Counted from the stretch's first letter, positions 27,822 to 38,159 are shown. The stretch is DNA of 64,000 nt from Kushneria indalinina DSM 14324 (GCF_003385845.1 NZ_QRDJ01000008.1:186001-250000), one strand, 5' to 3'. Program-made: numbers and translations. The notes: generated from the sequence alone by a model not told the origin.

Positions 27822-28028
27822 ATGCACGACCAATGGCTAATATCATGGCAGGACCATTGCCCCTATTGCGATGCCATGAACGATATTGATATCGACACCA
27901 GCCAGGGCTCTCACGTGACCTGGGTTGACTGCCAGTGGTGCTGCGCACCAATGGTCGTTACGGTGACGATATCCCCCTTCGATGACACCCTCGAGTCGGT
28001 CACGCTCGGGCGCGATGACGATGCCTGA
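27822..28028 (+). CDS. CPXCG-motif small cysteine-rich protein
   Basis: 68-residue protein from ATG 27822; the frame is open upstream but that part is not family-like. It matches the CPXCG cysteine-rich family: HCPYCDAMNDIDIDTSQGSH then WVDCQWCCAPMVV, two Cys pairs that probably bind zinc. The first motif reads CPYCD rather than CPxCG, a departure at the last position. The C-terminus is acidic. Biochemical role is unknown for the family. Divergent from acnA, upstream of trxB. Confidence 0.8.
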   Translation: MHDQWLISWQDHCPYCDAMNDIDIDTSQGSHVTWVDCQWCCAPMVVTVTISPFDDTLESVTLGRDDDA

Positions 28029-28189
28029 GTCGGCCCGGGCAATGAGCGTCATTGCCATCACCGATTGGCCGCAGGCCCCCTGTCCGCTCACAATGAGACC
28101 TATCCCCATGTTTGCCCGGGCACTGAAGCAGGCGATGGTCAGTGTTACACTGGGCACCATACAATTTCTGTCGATTTCTACCGAGGTAA

Positions 28190-29170
<981 letters not shown>

Positions 29171-29198
29171 AACGCAGCGGTCATGATCGCGATTCAAA

Positions 29199-29224
29199 AG
29201 GGGGAAGGCCAGGGCCTTCCCCCT
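29199..29224. terminator. Bidirectional terminator between trxB and slyX
   Basis: AGGGGGAAGGCC (29199-29210) pairs with GGCCTTCCCCCT (29213-29224). The four A residues at 29196-29199 supply a T-tract for minus-strand transcription of slyX; toward plus the T-tract is weak. Confidence 0.85.
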
Positions 29225-29240
29225 CGTTGTGTTCATGCAT

Positions 29241-29510
29241 TCAATAATGGGGCGGGCGTTCCTCGGCGCTGTCGGACTGCATGGATTCCAGGCTTTCGCG
29301 CTGCTCTCCCAGACGCTGGGCCATGAGGTTACAAAGACGCTCCAGCCGTTCAATGGTGGCGTTTTGTGCAATCAGCGTCTCATCCAGGCGCTCCAGCCAG
29401 TCCTCCTGCCAGGCAAGGCGGCTCTCCATATCGTCGACGCGCTCTATCACCTGCTTAAGCGTAGTGTCAATGTGCATGTTAGAATCAGCTTGTTGCGGAG
29501 GTGTTGTCAT
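29241..29510 (-). CDS. slyX: SlyX family protein
   Basis: Small coiled-coil protein of unknown biochemical function. ATG 29510 ([20 protein letters not shown]) gives 89 residues; ATG 29477 (MHIDTT) is an alternative giving the more usual length of about 78. The heptad-rich body ([35 protein letters not shown]) and the terminal PPHY are characteristic. It is divergent from the membrane cold-shock gene and convergent with trxB. Confidence 0.9.
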   Translation of the reverse strand: MTTPPQQADSNMHIDTTLKQVIERVDDMESRLAWQEDWLERLDETLIAQNATIERLERLCNLMAQRLGEQRESLESMQSDSAEERPPHY

Positions 29511-29654
29511 GTCGTTGATCTCCGTACGGTAAACATCCGGCTTCACGGCCGGTGGCTGGGTTCGCCTTCTGTGAATAAAGGGCATTACGGGAACACGCAG
29601 AAGGCGAACGGTGCACGTAAACAATCCGATAAACGTTTGAAGCAGAGTATCGTC

Positions 29655-30110
29655 ATGAGTGCAAAAACCATCTGGCGCTGTACCGTTATCAGCCTGCTGC
29701 TGGCGCTTTTAACGCCGGTCCTTGCAGGTTTTCTTGTCTATCTTGCAAGCCCTGTCGCTATCGAAAACATGGCCGCCAATCCCGGTCTTGTCGTCATCTG
29801 GGCGCTGTCTGCCGTGTCAGCCTTTGTGGCGCTCGAGATCGCAACGCTTGCCATGCATGTGCTGACGCCGACACTGTCCAACGTGGTGGAAGTTGAAAAG
29901 GATGATCGTGAGATCGGCGTGGTCAAGTGGTTCAATGTCAACAAGGGCTATGGCTTTATTACCCGCGACGGTGGCGAGGATGTCTTCGTTCATTTTCGTG
30001 CCATTCGTGGCAAGGGGCATCGTACGCTCGCCGAGGGGCAGCGGGTACGTTATTACTCCATCCAGAATGAGCGCGGTCTGCAGGCCGAGGATGTCACTGT
30101 CATTACCTGA
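29655..30110 (+). CDS. Membrane-anchored cold-shock-domain protein
   Basis: 151-residue protein with two N-terminal membrane helices (about 9-32 and 44-68) followed by a full cold-shock domain (about 85-150). The RNA-binding motifs are KGYGFITR (RNP1) and VFVHFRAI (RNP2), preceded by [11 protein letters not shown] as in CspA. This places a nucleic-acid-binding domain at the inner face of the membrane. The ribosome-binding site is weak (AGCAGAG). A strong terminator follows. The role of membrane anchoring is unknown. Confidence 0.88.
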   Translation: MSAKTIWRCTVISLLLALLTPVLAGFLVYLASPVAIENMAANPGLVVIWALSAVSAFVALEIATLAMHVLTPTLSNVVEVEKDDREIGVVKWFNVNKGYGFITRDGGEDVFVHFRAIRGKGHRTLAEGQRVRYYSIQNERGLQAEDVTVIT

Positions 30111-30148
30111 CAGTGGTTGTTATCCCATGGTCCGTGGGAGTCATCACG

Positions 30149-30177
30149 AAAACGCCCCGCAACGCGGGGCGTTTTTT
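30149..30177 (+). terminator. Intrinsic terminator after the cold-shock gene
   Basis: AAAACGCCCCGC (30149-30160) and GCGGGGCGTTTT (30164-30175) with a 3-base loop, followed by a run of T through 30177. The A-rich left flank could also serve the opposite strand. Confidence 0.94.
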
Positions 30178-30199
30178 ATGGCTTCAGAAGCGCCGTACA

Positions 30200-30604
30200 T
30201 CACTTCTTTTTTCCCTGATGACCGGCATCGGGCCAGTGGATCACGCCTTCGCTGCCATCGGCGAGCACCTGAAAAAAGCGATCGGGGTCATCGCCTGGCT
30301 GCCATCCGCCCAGCGAACAGCGAACCTCGCACGCAAGCGCCACACTCGCTGCGCGGGCGCAGTCGACATCCCTGGGCCAGGGGGTAAGTTCGCTGTCAAA
30401 CCAGAGACTGGCCAGCCGGTCGGCGGCGTTTTCGACCAGCAGAACGGGCAGGCGCTGGCCCTGGTAGATGGGGGCGGCTCGCCACTGCTGTTTACCGGCG
30501 CGCTCGAGCGTGACAGGGATGTTCAGGGCCTGAGTGAGCCATTGCGAAATATGCTCGGCATCGTTGCAGGCAAGGTAAACCTCGATATCTGGATAGTGCT
30601 CCAT
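30200..30604 (-). CDS. Conserved-type hypothetical protein downstream of dapE
   Basis: I do not recognise this 134-residue soluble protein. It starts two bases after the dapE stop and is probably co-translated with it. The N-terminus (MEHYPDIEVYLACNDAEHIS) has an alternating pattern suggesting a beta-alpha-beta fold; the middle has LPVLLVENAADRLASLWFDS and the C-terminus FFQVLADGSEGVIHWPDAGH, ending in a basic tail. No membrane segment, signal peptide or metal motif is apparent. Its position hints at a link to the dap region, but no function is proposed. Confidence 0.75.
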   Translation of the reverse strand: MEHYPDIEVYLACNDAEHISQWLTQALNIPVTLERAGKQQWRAAPIYQGQRLPVLLVENAADRLASLWFDSELTPWPRDVDCARAASVALACEVRCSLGGWQPGDDPDRFFQVLADGSEGVIHWPDAGHQGKKK

Positions 30605-30606
30605 GG

Positions 30607-31779
30607 TTATCGCAGCAGCCGGTCAAGGGTGGATTCAAGGGCCTGGCTCATCAGATCAAGGTCCGTGGCAAGGATGCGCTCATCGCGCTGGTGGATGGTG
30701 GCATTGCGCGGCCCGAACTCGATGGTCTGCGGCCCCAGCGTAGCAATAAAGCGAGCATCAGAGGTACCACCGCCGGTGGAGAGGCGAGGACGCAGACCGG
30801 TAATGTCGGCAAGTGCCGCGCTGACGGCCTCGGTCAGCGCGCCCGGCACGGTCATGAAGGGTTCACCGGAGAGCTGCCAGTCGATATGCCACGCCAGTTC
30901 GTGCGCATCCAGCAGGGCCTCGATGCGTGCCTTGAGCGCCTGCGCCGTGACCTCGGTGGAAAAGCGCAGGTTAAAGGTCACCTCCAGCTCACCGGGAATG
31001 ACATTGTTGGCCCCGGTGCCGCCCTGGATGTTGGAGATCTGAAAGCTGGTCGGCGGGAAAAAGTCATTGCCGCTGTCCCAGTGCTCGGCGACCAGAGCCT
31101 CAAGCGCCGGCAGGGCCTGATGGATGGGATTGCGCGCCATCTGTGGGTAGGCCACATGGCCCTGAACGCCCTGGATACGCAGCACGCCGTTGAGCGAGCC
31201 GCGTCGGCCGTTTTTGATCACATCGCCAAACTGCGCCTCGGAGGAGGGCTCGCCGACGATGCAGTAATCAACAACTTCCTGTCGCGCGCGCAGGATCTCC
31301 ACCACGGCGCGGGTGCCCTCTCGGGCCGGGCCCTCTTCATCGCTGGTCAACAGAAAGGCAATGCGCCCCGGGTGATCGGGATGCGCGGTCACGAAGCGCT
31401 CGACGGCCGTGACCATCGCGGCCAGTGACCCCTTCATGTCGGCCGCACCTCGTCCGCGCAGGTAGCCGTCGTCATCGATGCAGGGGGAGAAGGGTGGTGT
31501 CTGCCACAGATGTTCGGGACCGGTGGGTACGACATCGGTATGGCCTGCCAGCACCAGCGTGGGGCCGCCGTGGCCGCGCACGGCCCAGAGATTGCGCACC
31601 TCGCCCTGATCCATCCACTCCAGATGAAAGCCCAGCTGCGCCAGGCGCTCACCGATCAGCGTCTGACAGCCAGCATCCTCCGGGGTGACAGAGGCTCTTG
31701 AGAGCAGTTCAAGCGCCAGCGACAGTGTCTCGCCCGGCGCCTGCCCGTTCGCTGCAGTGTTGTCGGAAACCTTGTACAT
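30607..31779 (-). CDS. dapE: Succinyl-diaminopimelate desuccinylase
   Basis: Zinc-dependent M20-family hydrolase releasing LL-diaminopimelate from its N-succinyl form, for lysine and peptidoglycan synthesis. In 390 residues the metal and catalytic residues lie in GHTDVVP (His), [10 protein letters not shown] (Asp), SDEEGPA (Glu-Glu), VGEPSS (Glu) and [12 protein letters not shown] (His). AAGAG precedes ATG 31779. It follows dapD after a 65-base gap. Confidence 0.97.
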   Translation of the reverse strand: MYKVSDNTAANGQAPGETLSLALELLSRASVTPEDAGCQTLIGERLAQLGFHLEWMDQGEVRNLWAVRGHGGPTLVLAGHTDVVPTGPEHLWQTPPFSPCIDDDGYLRGRGAADMKGSLAAMVTAVERFVTAHPDHPGRIAFLLTSDEEGPAREGTRAVVEILRARQEVVDYCIVGEPSSEAQFGDVIKNGRRGSLNGVLRIQGVQGHVAYPQMARNPIHQALPALEALVAEHWDSGNDFFPPTSFQISNIQGGTGANNVIPGELEVTFNLRFSTEVTAQALKARIEALLDAHELAWHIDWQLSGEPFMTVPGALTEAVSAALADITGLRPRLSTGGGTSDARFIATLGPQTIEFGPRNATIHQRDERILATDLDLMSQALESTLDRLLR

Positions 31780-31844
31780 GACGCTCTTCGTTCAACGGGC
31801 GCCCGCATGAGCGCCCGGATGGGTGGACAGCGCTGAACGACCCC

Positions 31845-32870
31845 TTAGTTGTGGGCGTGCAGGGCGTCGTTGAGCGCGATGGCGCTCTTGTTGGTGCGGC
31901 ACTCAAGGCGGCCCGTCTGGGAGTGGCGCAGAAACAGCAGATCGCTCTGTCCGGCCAGCTGGCGTGCCGCCACGGTCTCGACCAGTTCGCCCTGATCGTC
32001 GAGCACCGCCACTTTGGCGCCGGCGGTGATGTAGAGACCGGCTTCAACCGTGCAGCGATCACCCAGCGGGATACCGATGCCGGCATTGGCGCCGATCAGG
32101 CAGTTTTCACCGGTGCCAATCACGATGTTGCCACCGCCGGAAAGCGTGCCCATGGTCGAGGCGCCGCCGCCCAGGTCAGAGCCGCTGCCCAGCATGACGC
32201 CGGCCGCAATGCGACCTTCCACCATGCCCGGGCCTTCGGTGCCGGCGTTGAAGTTGCAAAAGCCTTCATGCATGACCGTGGTGCCTTCGCCCAGATAGGC
32301 GCCCAGGCGAACGCGGGCCGTGTCGGCGATACGTACGCCCTTCGGGACCACGTAGTCGGTCATCTTCGGGAACTTGTCGACACAGTCGACCGACAGGGCA
32401 CGGCCTTCAAGGCGCGCCTTCAGGCGGCGGTCGTTGAGCTCCTCGATATCGATGGCGCCGTCACTGCTCCAGGCAATGTTCTTCAAGAGGCCAAACATGC
32501 CATCAAGCTTGAGGCCGTGGGGCCTGACCAGGCGGTGGGACAGCAGGTGCAGCTTGAGATACACCTCGGGCACGCTCTCCGGGGCGCGATCTTCTTCAAG
32601 GAAGACGGCGACCAGTGGGCGATGACTATCGGTCATGGCGCGGGCGATATCGGCCTGCTCATCATTGCCGGCATGCGCCAGAGCTTCCGCCAGACTTTCA
32701 CAGTGCTCGGGCAGAAAGCTCACGGCCACGTTGCCTTCGGGAGCACCCAGTGTGCTGCGCACGGTATCGACAAGCGTGCGGTCCGGGGTGTGAAGCGGGG
32801 CGGGGTAATAGACTTCGAGCCAGTCGCCCTGACGGTTCTGGGTGCCGATACCCAGTGCAAAACTCAGCAT
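31845..32870 (-). CDS. dapD: 2,3,4,5-tetrahydropyridine-2,6-dicarboxylate N-succinyltransferase
   Basis: Succinyl-CoA-dependent acyltransferase in the succinylase route to diaminopimelate. The 341-residue protein is the longer, Pseudomonas-type DapD rather than the roughly 274-residue E. coli form. The left-handed beta-helix hexapeptide region spans about 185-300 (VRIADTARVRLGAYLGEGTT, ENCLIGANAGIGIPLGDRC). AAGGAG stands seven bases before ATG 32870. It pairs with dapE downstream. Confidence 0.95.
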   Translation of the reverse strand: MLSFALGIGTQNRQGDWLEVYYPAPLHTPDRTLVDTVRSTLGAPEGNVAVSFLPEHCESLAEALAHAGNDEQADIARAMTDSHRPLVAVFLEEDRAPESVPEVYLKLHLLSHRLVRPHGLKLDGMFGLLKNIAWSSDGAIDIEELNDRRLKARLEGRALSVDCVDKFPKMTDYVVPKGVRIADTARVRLGAYLGEGTTVMHEGFCNFNAGTEGPGMVEGRIAAGVMLGSGSDLGGGASTMGTLSGGGNIVIGTGENCLIGANAGIGIPLGDRCTVEAGLYITAGAKVAVLDDQGELVETVAARQLAGQSDLLFLRHSQTGRLECRTNKSAIALNDALHAHN

Positions 32871-32900
32871 GAAAAACTCCTTGAATGAAAGGGGGAGGGG

Positions 32901-33245
32901 TCAGGCCGACCAGTCGTCGACGGCCCTGCCTACCAGCACCTGAGCGCCGGTATCGAGCACCGGACGCTGGATCAGGCTCGGGTATGCCTTGAACAGCGCC
33001 ATGGCGCGCGTCTGATCCAGATCGCCGCGTTCGGCATCATCCAGCCCGCGCCAGGTGGTGCTGCGCCGATTGAGCAGCGTGGACCAGTCCACGTACGCCA
33101 GAAAATGCTGAAGGGTCTCCTCCAGTTCGCCCTGATCGGCCAGATGTCGCAGGTCGATCATCTTGACGTCCTGATCACTGGCCTCGAGCCGCCGGCGGGC
33201 GCGCCGACAGCGGTCGCAGTTGGAAAGGCCATAAAGCTTCAGCAT
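32901..33245 (-). CDS. ArsC/Spx-like protein (YffB family)
   Basis: 114-residue thioredoxin-fold protein of the arsenate reductase/Spx family. The active-site region reads YGLSNCDRCRRARRRLE, a CxxC near the N-terminus. Downstream it carries STLLNRRSTTWRGLDDAE and SLIQRPVLDTGAQVLVGR, the conserved Arg-Pro segment. Position between dapD and glnD matches the yffB-type gene near dap genes in other gammaproteobacteria, which are not shown to reduce arsenate. Redox activity is likely; substrate unknown. Confidence 0.87.
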   Translation of the reverse strand: MLKLYGLSNCDRCRRARRRLEASDQDVKMIDLRHLADQGELEETLQHFLAYVDWSTLLNRRSTTWRGLDDAERGDLDQTRAMALFKAYPSLIQRPVLDTGAQVLVGRAVDDWSA

Positions 33246-33339
33246 GACAATATCTCTTGTGGCGCATCGGGCGGCGATTATAGGCGCCCTATATGGCGGG
33301 GCTCAAATCGGGAAAAGTGTTGCTATCGACAGACAGGGA

Positions 33340-36039
33340 CTATCCGGTCGTGGCGATACCGGCCTCGGCATTAAGGATGTCACAAAGACGCTTGCTCAGC
33401 GCCTTTTGAAGCTCGGGATCTGTCAGGGGAGCGCCCTGGGTATCTGTAATGAAGAAAACGTCCTCGACCCGCTCGCCCAGGGTGGCGATCTTGGCGCCGG
33501 ACAGGGCGATGTCGAAGCTCATGAAGATCTGGCCAACATGCGCCAGAAGTCCCGGGCGGTCGGCCGCGATCAGCTCCAGTACCGTGCGCTGGTTGGCTTC
33601 GTCCTGCTCGATCAGAACCCGGGTGGGGACACGAAAGTGCTTGAGCTGGCGCGAGGTGTGACGCTTGACGATGCGCGGATAGTCATCGGGATCGTCGAGT
33701 TCCTCGATCAGATGCGCCTGGATCTCCCTGAGCCGGTCGGGATCACGAATGGCCTGCCCGTCACCATCGAGCAGAATGAAGGTGTTGAGCGTCCAGTCAT
33801 TGCTGGAGGTGGCGATACGAGCGTCGTGAATGGACAGCCCCAGTTGATCGATGGCCGCGGCCGTGGCGGCAAACAGATTGTTGACCGAGCGGGTGTGGAT
33901 AAAGACCTTGGTGCCGCCATCGGTCATATCCTCGGTCGGTGCGCTGATCAGAATCAGCGGCATGACCTCCACGCCGGCCTGCAGGATGCCCTGGGTGTGC
34001 CAGACGATTTCGCTGGCGCTGTACTGCAGGAAGTAGTCATCCCCCAGTGTTTCCCAGAGGGCATCCACGGCCTGACATTCGCCGCCCATGCACTGGGTCA
34101 GGGCGCGGGCTTCCTCGCGCGTCTCCTCGATCCACTCCTGACGGTCCAGCGGGTTTTCAAGCCCGCGGCGCAGCACACGCCGCGTCTCACCGTGCAGCTG
34201 TCGCAGCAGTGCCGCGCGCCAGCTGTTCCAGAGCGTAGGATTGGTGGCGTTGATGTCGGCCACCGTCAGCAGATAGAGATAGTCGAGATGCACTTCATCG
34301 TGAACGATGGCGGCAAATTCGCGGATGACTTCGGGGTCACTGATGTCGCGCTTTTGCGCCGTGGTGGACATCAGGAGATGGTGCTCGATCAGCCAACTGA
34401 CCAGGTGCGTGTCGCGCCGCGGTACGCCATGGCGGCTGCAGAATCCCTGAACGTCCCGGGCGCCCAGCCGGGAGTGATCACCGCCACGGCCCTTGGCAAT
34501 GTCGTGATAAAGGCCCGCGATCCACAGCAGCTCCAGCTTGGGCACGCGCGCCATGAGCGCGGCACACAGGGGATACTCCTCGCGCCCTTCGCGGGTACGA
34601 AAGCGCTGGATGACGTCCAGCACGCGCAGGGTATGGGCATCCACCGTGTAGATATGAAAAAGATCATGCTGCATCAGGCCGATGATATGGCCAAAGCGGG
34701 GCAGATACTTGCCCAGGATGCCATAGCGCGCCATGCGCCCCAGCTCGCGGGCCACCATGCCGCCGCCGCGCAACAGTTCCAGAAACAGGCTGCGGTTGCG
34801 CAAATCGGCCCGAAAGCCGTTGTCGATCAGGTGGCGATGGTCCCGAATGGCACGAATGGTGGCGGCACGCACACCTTCGATATCGGGGTGCTGGGCCAGT
34901 AGCACAAACATTTCGATCAGGGCAGAAGGGCGGCGCTTGAAGACGTGTGGATGTCGAATGCGAAGATAGCGCCCGTGCAGCTCAAAGCGGTTGTTGAGCG
35001 GGACGATCTCGGGCGCCTGGCCATGCTGAAGGATGTTTTCCTCGAAGTTCTGAATCAACATGTCGTTGAGCTCGACCAGCGCCGTCACCACTCGATAGTA
35101 ACGACGCATGAACTCTTCCACTCCCAGCCGCTCCGGCGTGTCGTGATAGCCGAACAGGGTCGCGATGGTGCGCTGATGATCAAACAGGAGTCGATCTTCG
35201 GCGCGCTCACTGATCATGTGCAGGGCGTAGCGCACCTGCCAGAGAAAGGCCCGACTCTGGCTGGCGATGCGTCTATCAGCATCCGTCATGAAGCCGCGCT
35301 GCATCAGGACGTCGATGATGTTGGTGCCGAAGTGGCGTTTGGCGATCCAGGTAACGGTCTGAATGTCGCGCAGGCCGCCGGGCGAACCCTTGATGTTGGG
35401 CTCAAGATGATGCTCGGAGTTATTGAAACGCTGGTGGCGCGTCTTCTGTTCGGCAAGCTTGGCCTGGAAGAAGGTTTCGCTGCTCCAGGTCTCCAGTCGA
35501 GCCAGCCGCTCGCGCATCTGTTCCAGAAGCGACTCGGCACCGGCAATCCGACGCGTTTCCAGCAGATTGGTGATCACGGTGACATCATCGCGCGCTTCGC
35601 GCTCACAGTCTGAAAGCGAGCGCACGCTGTGGCCGATATCCAGGCCGATGTCCCAGAGCAGCGTAATAAAGCCGGTCAGCGGTTCACGCCAGGGCGTGTC
35701 GTCCTCGCCTTCCAGCAGGATCATCAGGTCGATGTCCGAGTGGGGGTGCAGTTCGCCGCGACCGTAGCCGCCCACGGCCACCAGGGCGATGCCGTCATCA
35801 GACCAGTCAAAACGCGACCACAAGAGCGCCAGCAGTTGATCGATACACCAGGCCCTGCCATGCACCAGATCACGAATGTCCGCGCCGTTTTTAAAGCGCT
35901 CGTCCAAACGAGTGCGAATATCGGCGAGTACCTCCCGAACGGCACCGATGGGAGACGCGTCGCGGTCAAGCCGGGTCTTCAGGGCCTCGATGTCGATCAG
36001 GGTGGTGTCCGGGATGAACCGGTAGTGGTGCAGCAACAT
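33340..36039 (-). CDS. glnD: [Protein-PII] uridylyltransferase/uridylyl-removing enzyme
   Basis: Primary glutamine sensor: uridylylates PII proteins under nitrogen limitation and deuridylylates them when glutamine is high. The 899-residue protein has an N-terminal nucleotidyltransferase domain with GGYGRGELHPHSDIDLMIL, a GlnE/GlnD linker, an HD domain with ADxxH-type HDIAKGRGGDHS (about 520), and two C-terminal ACT domains (glutamine sites). Located upstream of the arsC-like gene and downstream of map on the minus strand. A PII gene is not in the window. Confidence 0.97.
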   Translation of the reverse strand: MLLHHYRFIPDTTLIDIEALKTRLDRDASPIGAVREVLADIRTRLDERFKNGADIRDLVHGRAWCIDQLLALLWSRFDWSDDGIALVAVGGYGRGELHPHSDIDLMILLEGEDDTPWREPLTGFITLLWDIGLDIGHSVRSLSDCEREARDDVTVITNLLETRRIAGAESLLEQMRERLARLETWSSETFFQAKLAEQKTRHQRFNNSEHHLEPNIKGSPGGLRDIQTVTWIAKRHFGTNIIDVLMQRGFMTDADRRIASQSRAFLWQVRYALHMISERAEDRLLFDHQRTIATLFGYHDTPERLGVEEFMRRYYRVVTALVELNDMLIQNFEENILQHGQAPEIVPLNNRFELHGRYLRIRHPHVFKRRPSALIEMFVLLAQHPDIEGVRAATIRAIRDHRHLIDNGFRADLRNRSLFLELLRGGGMVARELGRMARYGILGKYLPRFGHIIGLMQHDLFHIYTVDAHTLRVLDVIQRFRTREGREEYPLCAALMARVPKLELLWIAGLYHDIAKGRGGDHSRLGARDVQGFCSRHGVPRRDTHLVSWLIEHHLLMSTTAQKRDISDPEVIREFAAIVHDEVHLDYLYLLTVADINATNPTLWNSWRAALLRQLHGETRRVLRRGLENPLDRQEWIEETREEARALTQCMGGECQAVDALWETLGDDYFLQYSASEIVWHTQGILQAGVEVMPLILISAPTEDMTDGGTKVFIHTRSVNNLFAATAAAIDQLGLSIHDARIATSSNDWTLNTFILLDGDGQAIRDPDRLREIQAHLIEELDDPDDYPRIVKRHTSRQLKHFRVPTRVLIEQDEANQRTVLELIAADRPGLLAHVGQIFMSFDIALSGAKIATLGERVEDVFFITDTQGAPLTDPELQKALSKRLCDILNAEAGIATTG

Positions 36040-36123
36040 GGGCCGTTACCCTGGTAGCAGTAAGAGGCAGCGTTCGCCATGGGCCTGCCGGAGCAGGCCG
36101 GAGAGGGCATGAGAAAGACCGGA

Positions 36124-36912
36124 TCAGTCTGTCAGAAATCCGAGGTCCTCGTCATGGCGTACGGTGGTGGCTTCCACGCCGTCGGCGGTGACGATCAGGG
36201 TGTGTTCCCACTGGGCGGAGAGGCTCTTGTCGCGCGTGACGGCGGTCCAGCCATCCTTGAGTACCCGGGTCTGCCAGTCGCCGGCATTGATCATCGGCTC
36301 GACGGTGAGGCACATGCCTTCCTTGAGTTCGGCGTCGTTGTGCTCATTGTAGCCGTCGTAGTGCAGCACCTGCGGGTCTTCATGAAAGCTGCGGCCGATA
36401 CCGTGGCCACAGAAATCCCGAACCACGCTATAGCCGTTGTCATTGGCATGGGATTCGATGACACGACCGATATCGGACAGCCACACGCCGGGACGCATGA
36501 CCTTCATGGCCTCATACAGGCACTCCTGCGCCACGCGAGAGAGGCGTTCGCCCTTGATGTTGTCGCCGACGATAAACATGCGGCTGGTATCGCCGTAATA
36601 GCCGTCCTTGATGATGGTGACATCGATATTGAAGATATCGCCCTTTTTGAGCTTTTTGCCGAAATCGGGAATACCGTGGCAGACCACGTGATTGAGCGAA
36701 ATGCAGGTGGCGTGCTGATAGCCGTGATAGCCGATAGTGGCCGAAATCGAGTCGATCTCGTTTTCGATATAGTGCTGACACAGGCGGTCGATTTCGCCGG
36801 TGGAAATGCCCGGGCGAATGTGGGCCTCGATCATCTCCAGCACGCTGGCGGCCAGTCGGCCTGCAATGCGTAGCTTGTCGATGTCTTCGGCGTTATGGAT
36901 GGGGATGTTCAT
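36124..36912 (-). CDS. map: Type I methionine aminopeptidase
   Basis: Removes the initiator Met from nascent proteins. ATG 36912 (MNIPIHNAEDIDKLR) gives 262 residues (E. coli 264); an upstream in-frame extension lacks family similarity. Metal ligands appear in FNIDVTIIKDGYYGDTSRMF (two Asp), GHGIGRSFHEDP (His), TVEPM (Glu) and SAQWEHT (Glu). It is divergent from rpsB with a 304-base regulatory gap, as in E. coli. Confidence 0.97.
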   Translation of the reverse strand: MNIPIHNAEDIDKLRIAGRLAASVLEMIEAHIRPGISTGEIDRLCQHYIENEIDSISATIGYHGYQHATCISLNHVVCHGIPDFGKKLKKGDIFNIDVTIIKDGYYGDTSRMFIVGDNIKGERLSRVAQECLYEAMKVMRPGVWLSDIGRVIESHANDNGYSVVRDFCGHGIGRSFHEDPQVLHYDGYNEHNDAELKEGMCLTVEPMINAGDWQTRVLKDGWTAVTRDKSLSAQWEHTLIVTADGVEATTVRHDEDLGFLTD

Positions 36913-37001
36913 GGCGACTCGTGATAAGCGAAATGGGAAGCCGTGCGAGAAGACAGGATCGATTCCTCCTCGCAAGCGGGGCAGTGACAGCAAGGTTCGG
37001 C

Positions 37002-37030
37002 TTCATCCTGGCAGCATTATATGGTATAAA
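37002..37030 (+). promoter_or_regulatory. rpsB promoter with extended -10
   Basis: TTCATC (37002-37007), a 17-base spacer and TATAAA (37025-37030) preceded by TGG. The -35 is weak but the extended -10 and the GC-rich discriminator (GCCGCGCG) are typical of growth-regulated promoters. The same TGGTATAAAG occurs at the rpmB promoter. Confidence 0.65.
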
Positions 37031-37127
37031 GCCGCGCGTTTTCCTGCAATCCATGTCCCGGTATGACAGACTTGTCCCGTGGACGGACGATGCACAAAGC
37101 GTTCGAACCATTACCACAGAGACCACA

Positions 37128-37185
37128 CATGTACCGACACATGGTCCCGGGTGCCGTGAAAACGGTCGGACCCATGGGGTACGTG
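37128..37185 (+). promoter_or_regulatory. Structured rpsB leader (S2/t44-type autoregulatory element, candidate)
   Basis: The 304-base map-rpsB gap contains a nested foldable element ending about 30 bases before rpsB. CATGTACC (37128-37135) pairs with GGTACGTG (37178-37185, with one G-U pair); inside, CATGGTCC (37140-37147) pairs with GGACCCATG (37168-37176, one bulge); the apex is CCGT-GAAA-ACGG (37154-37165), a GNRA tetraloop. In E. coli the same position holds the t44/S2 leader through which S2 represses its own mRNA. Function is inferred from position and fold. The rest of the gap holds the rpsB promoter and nothing else I can name. Confidence 0.6.
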
Positions 37186-37216
37186 GAGGCTTAACCCGAT
37201 ACTCAGGAGAGTCATC

Positions 37217-37948
37217 ATGTCAGTCAATATGCGTGACCTGCTCAAGGCAGGTGCCCACTTCGGTCACCAGACCCGTTACTGGAACCCGAAGATGAGCAAA
37301 TACATCTTCGGCGCTCGTAACAAGATTCACATCATCAACCTCGAACATACGCTGCCGGCACTCAATGAAGCCGTCTCCGTGGTCGAGCGCCTGTCGGCCA
37401 ACAACAACAAGATCATGTTTGTTGGTACCAAGCGCGCTGCCGCCAAGATCATCGCCGAGGAAGCGAATCGCGTAGGCCAGCCCTTCGTGAACCATCGCTG
37501 GCTGGGTGGCATGCTGACGAACTTCAAGACCATTCGTCAGTCCATCAAGCGCCTGCGCGAACTCGAAGCCATGCATGAAGACGGCACCTTCGAGAAGCTG
37601 ACCAAGAAGGAAGTCCTGATGGCCACGCGTGAGCAGGACAAGCTCGAACGCTCCATCGGCGGTATCAAGGACATGGGCGGCCTGCCGGACGTGATGTTCG
37701 TGGTTGACGTTGATCACGAGCGCATCGCGATCAACGAAGCCAACAAGCTGGGCATTCCGGTTATCGGTGTGGTGGATTCCAATTCCGATCCGGACGGTGT
37801 TGACTACATCATCCCGGGCAACGACGACTCCATTCGTGCCATCCAGATCTACGTACAGGCGATTGCCAATGCCTGTGCCAAGGCGAAGGAAGGCCGCGGT
37901 GACGAGTTCGTTGAAGTCAACGAAGAAGCCGAAACGGCTTCCGAGTAA
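37217..37948 (+). CDS. rpsB: 30S ribosomal protein S2
   Basis: Small-subunit ribosomal protein of 243 residues with the family signatures [28 protein letters not shown] and [17 protein letters not shown] lies seven bases before ATG 37217. The C-terminal tail is acidic ([15 protein letters not shown]). It heads the long translation-envelope cluster and is followed by a strong hairpin/U-tract before tsf. Confidence 0.98.
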   Translation: MSVNMRDLLKAGAHFGHQTRYWNPKMSKYIFGARNKIHIINLEHTLPALNEAVSVVERLSANNNKIMFVGTKRAAAKIIAEEANRVGQPFVNHRWLGGMLTNFKTIRQSIKRLRELEAMHEDGTFEKLTKKEVLMATREQDKLERSIGGIKDMGGLPDVMFVVDVDHERIAINEANKLGIPVIGVVDSNSDPDGVDYIIPGNDDSIRAIQIYVQAIANACAKAKEGRGDEFVEVNEEAETASE

Positions 37949-38004
37949 TGTCACCAGCGCCGGCAGGTGAGTCCGCTGCCGGTGTCTGTGAATGACAGTG
38001 CAAG

Positions 38005-38029
38005 AGGGGGCTTACGGGCCCCCTTTTTT
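38005..38029 (+). terminator. Terminator/attenuator between rpsB and tsf
   Basis: AGGGGGC (38005-38011) pairs with GCCCCCT (38018-38024) around a 6-base loop, with six T residues (38024-38029). Located inside the rpsB-tsf gap, it probably lowers read-through into tsf rather than fully separating the genes, as at the E. coli locus. Confidence 0.88.
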
Positions 38030-38159
38030 GAGGCGACAAACAGCATTGAAGCAGTATCTGCTCGTCTGTCTCCATAGTGTCATTCAGTAATGCTACCGAT
38101 TTTTCTTCTCGTTCCGGCGTGGCCGGAACCGAACACATGATTCAACAGAGGTTCATGAC

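Noticed and set aside
32901-33245. Arsenic resistance gene
   Set aside because: The ArsC/Spx-like protein has no ars operon partners and sits in the dapD-glnD context of the uncharacterised YffB group, so arsenate reduction is not claimed.
33244-34902. Long plus-strand open frame of 552 codons antisense to glnD
   Set aside because: It lies wholly opposite a clear GlnD, has the His/Gly/Gln-rich shadow composition of GC-rich antisense frames, and resembles no protein family. The same holds for long frames antisense to acnA (25885-27774), bamA (45766-47163), the YeeE gene (22649-24043) and dnaE (54191-55024).
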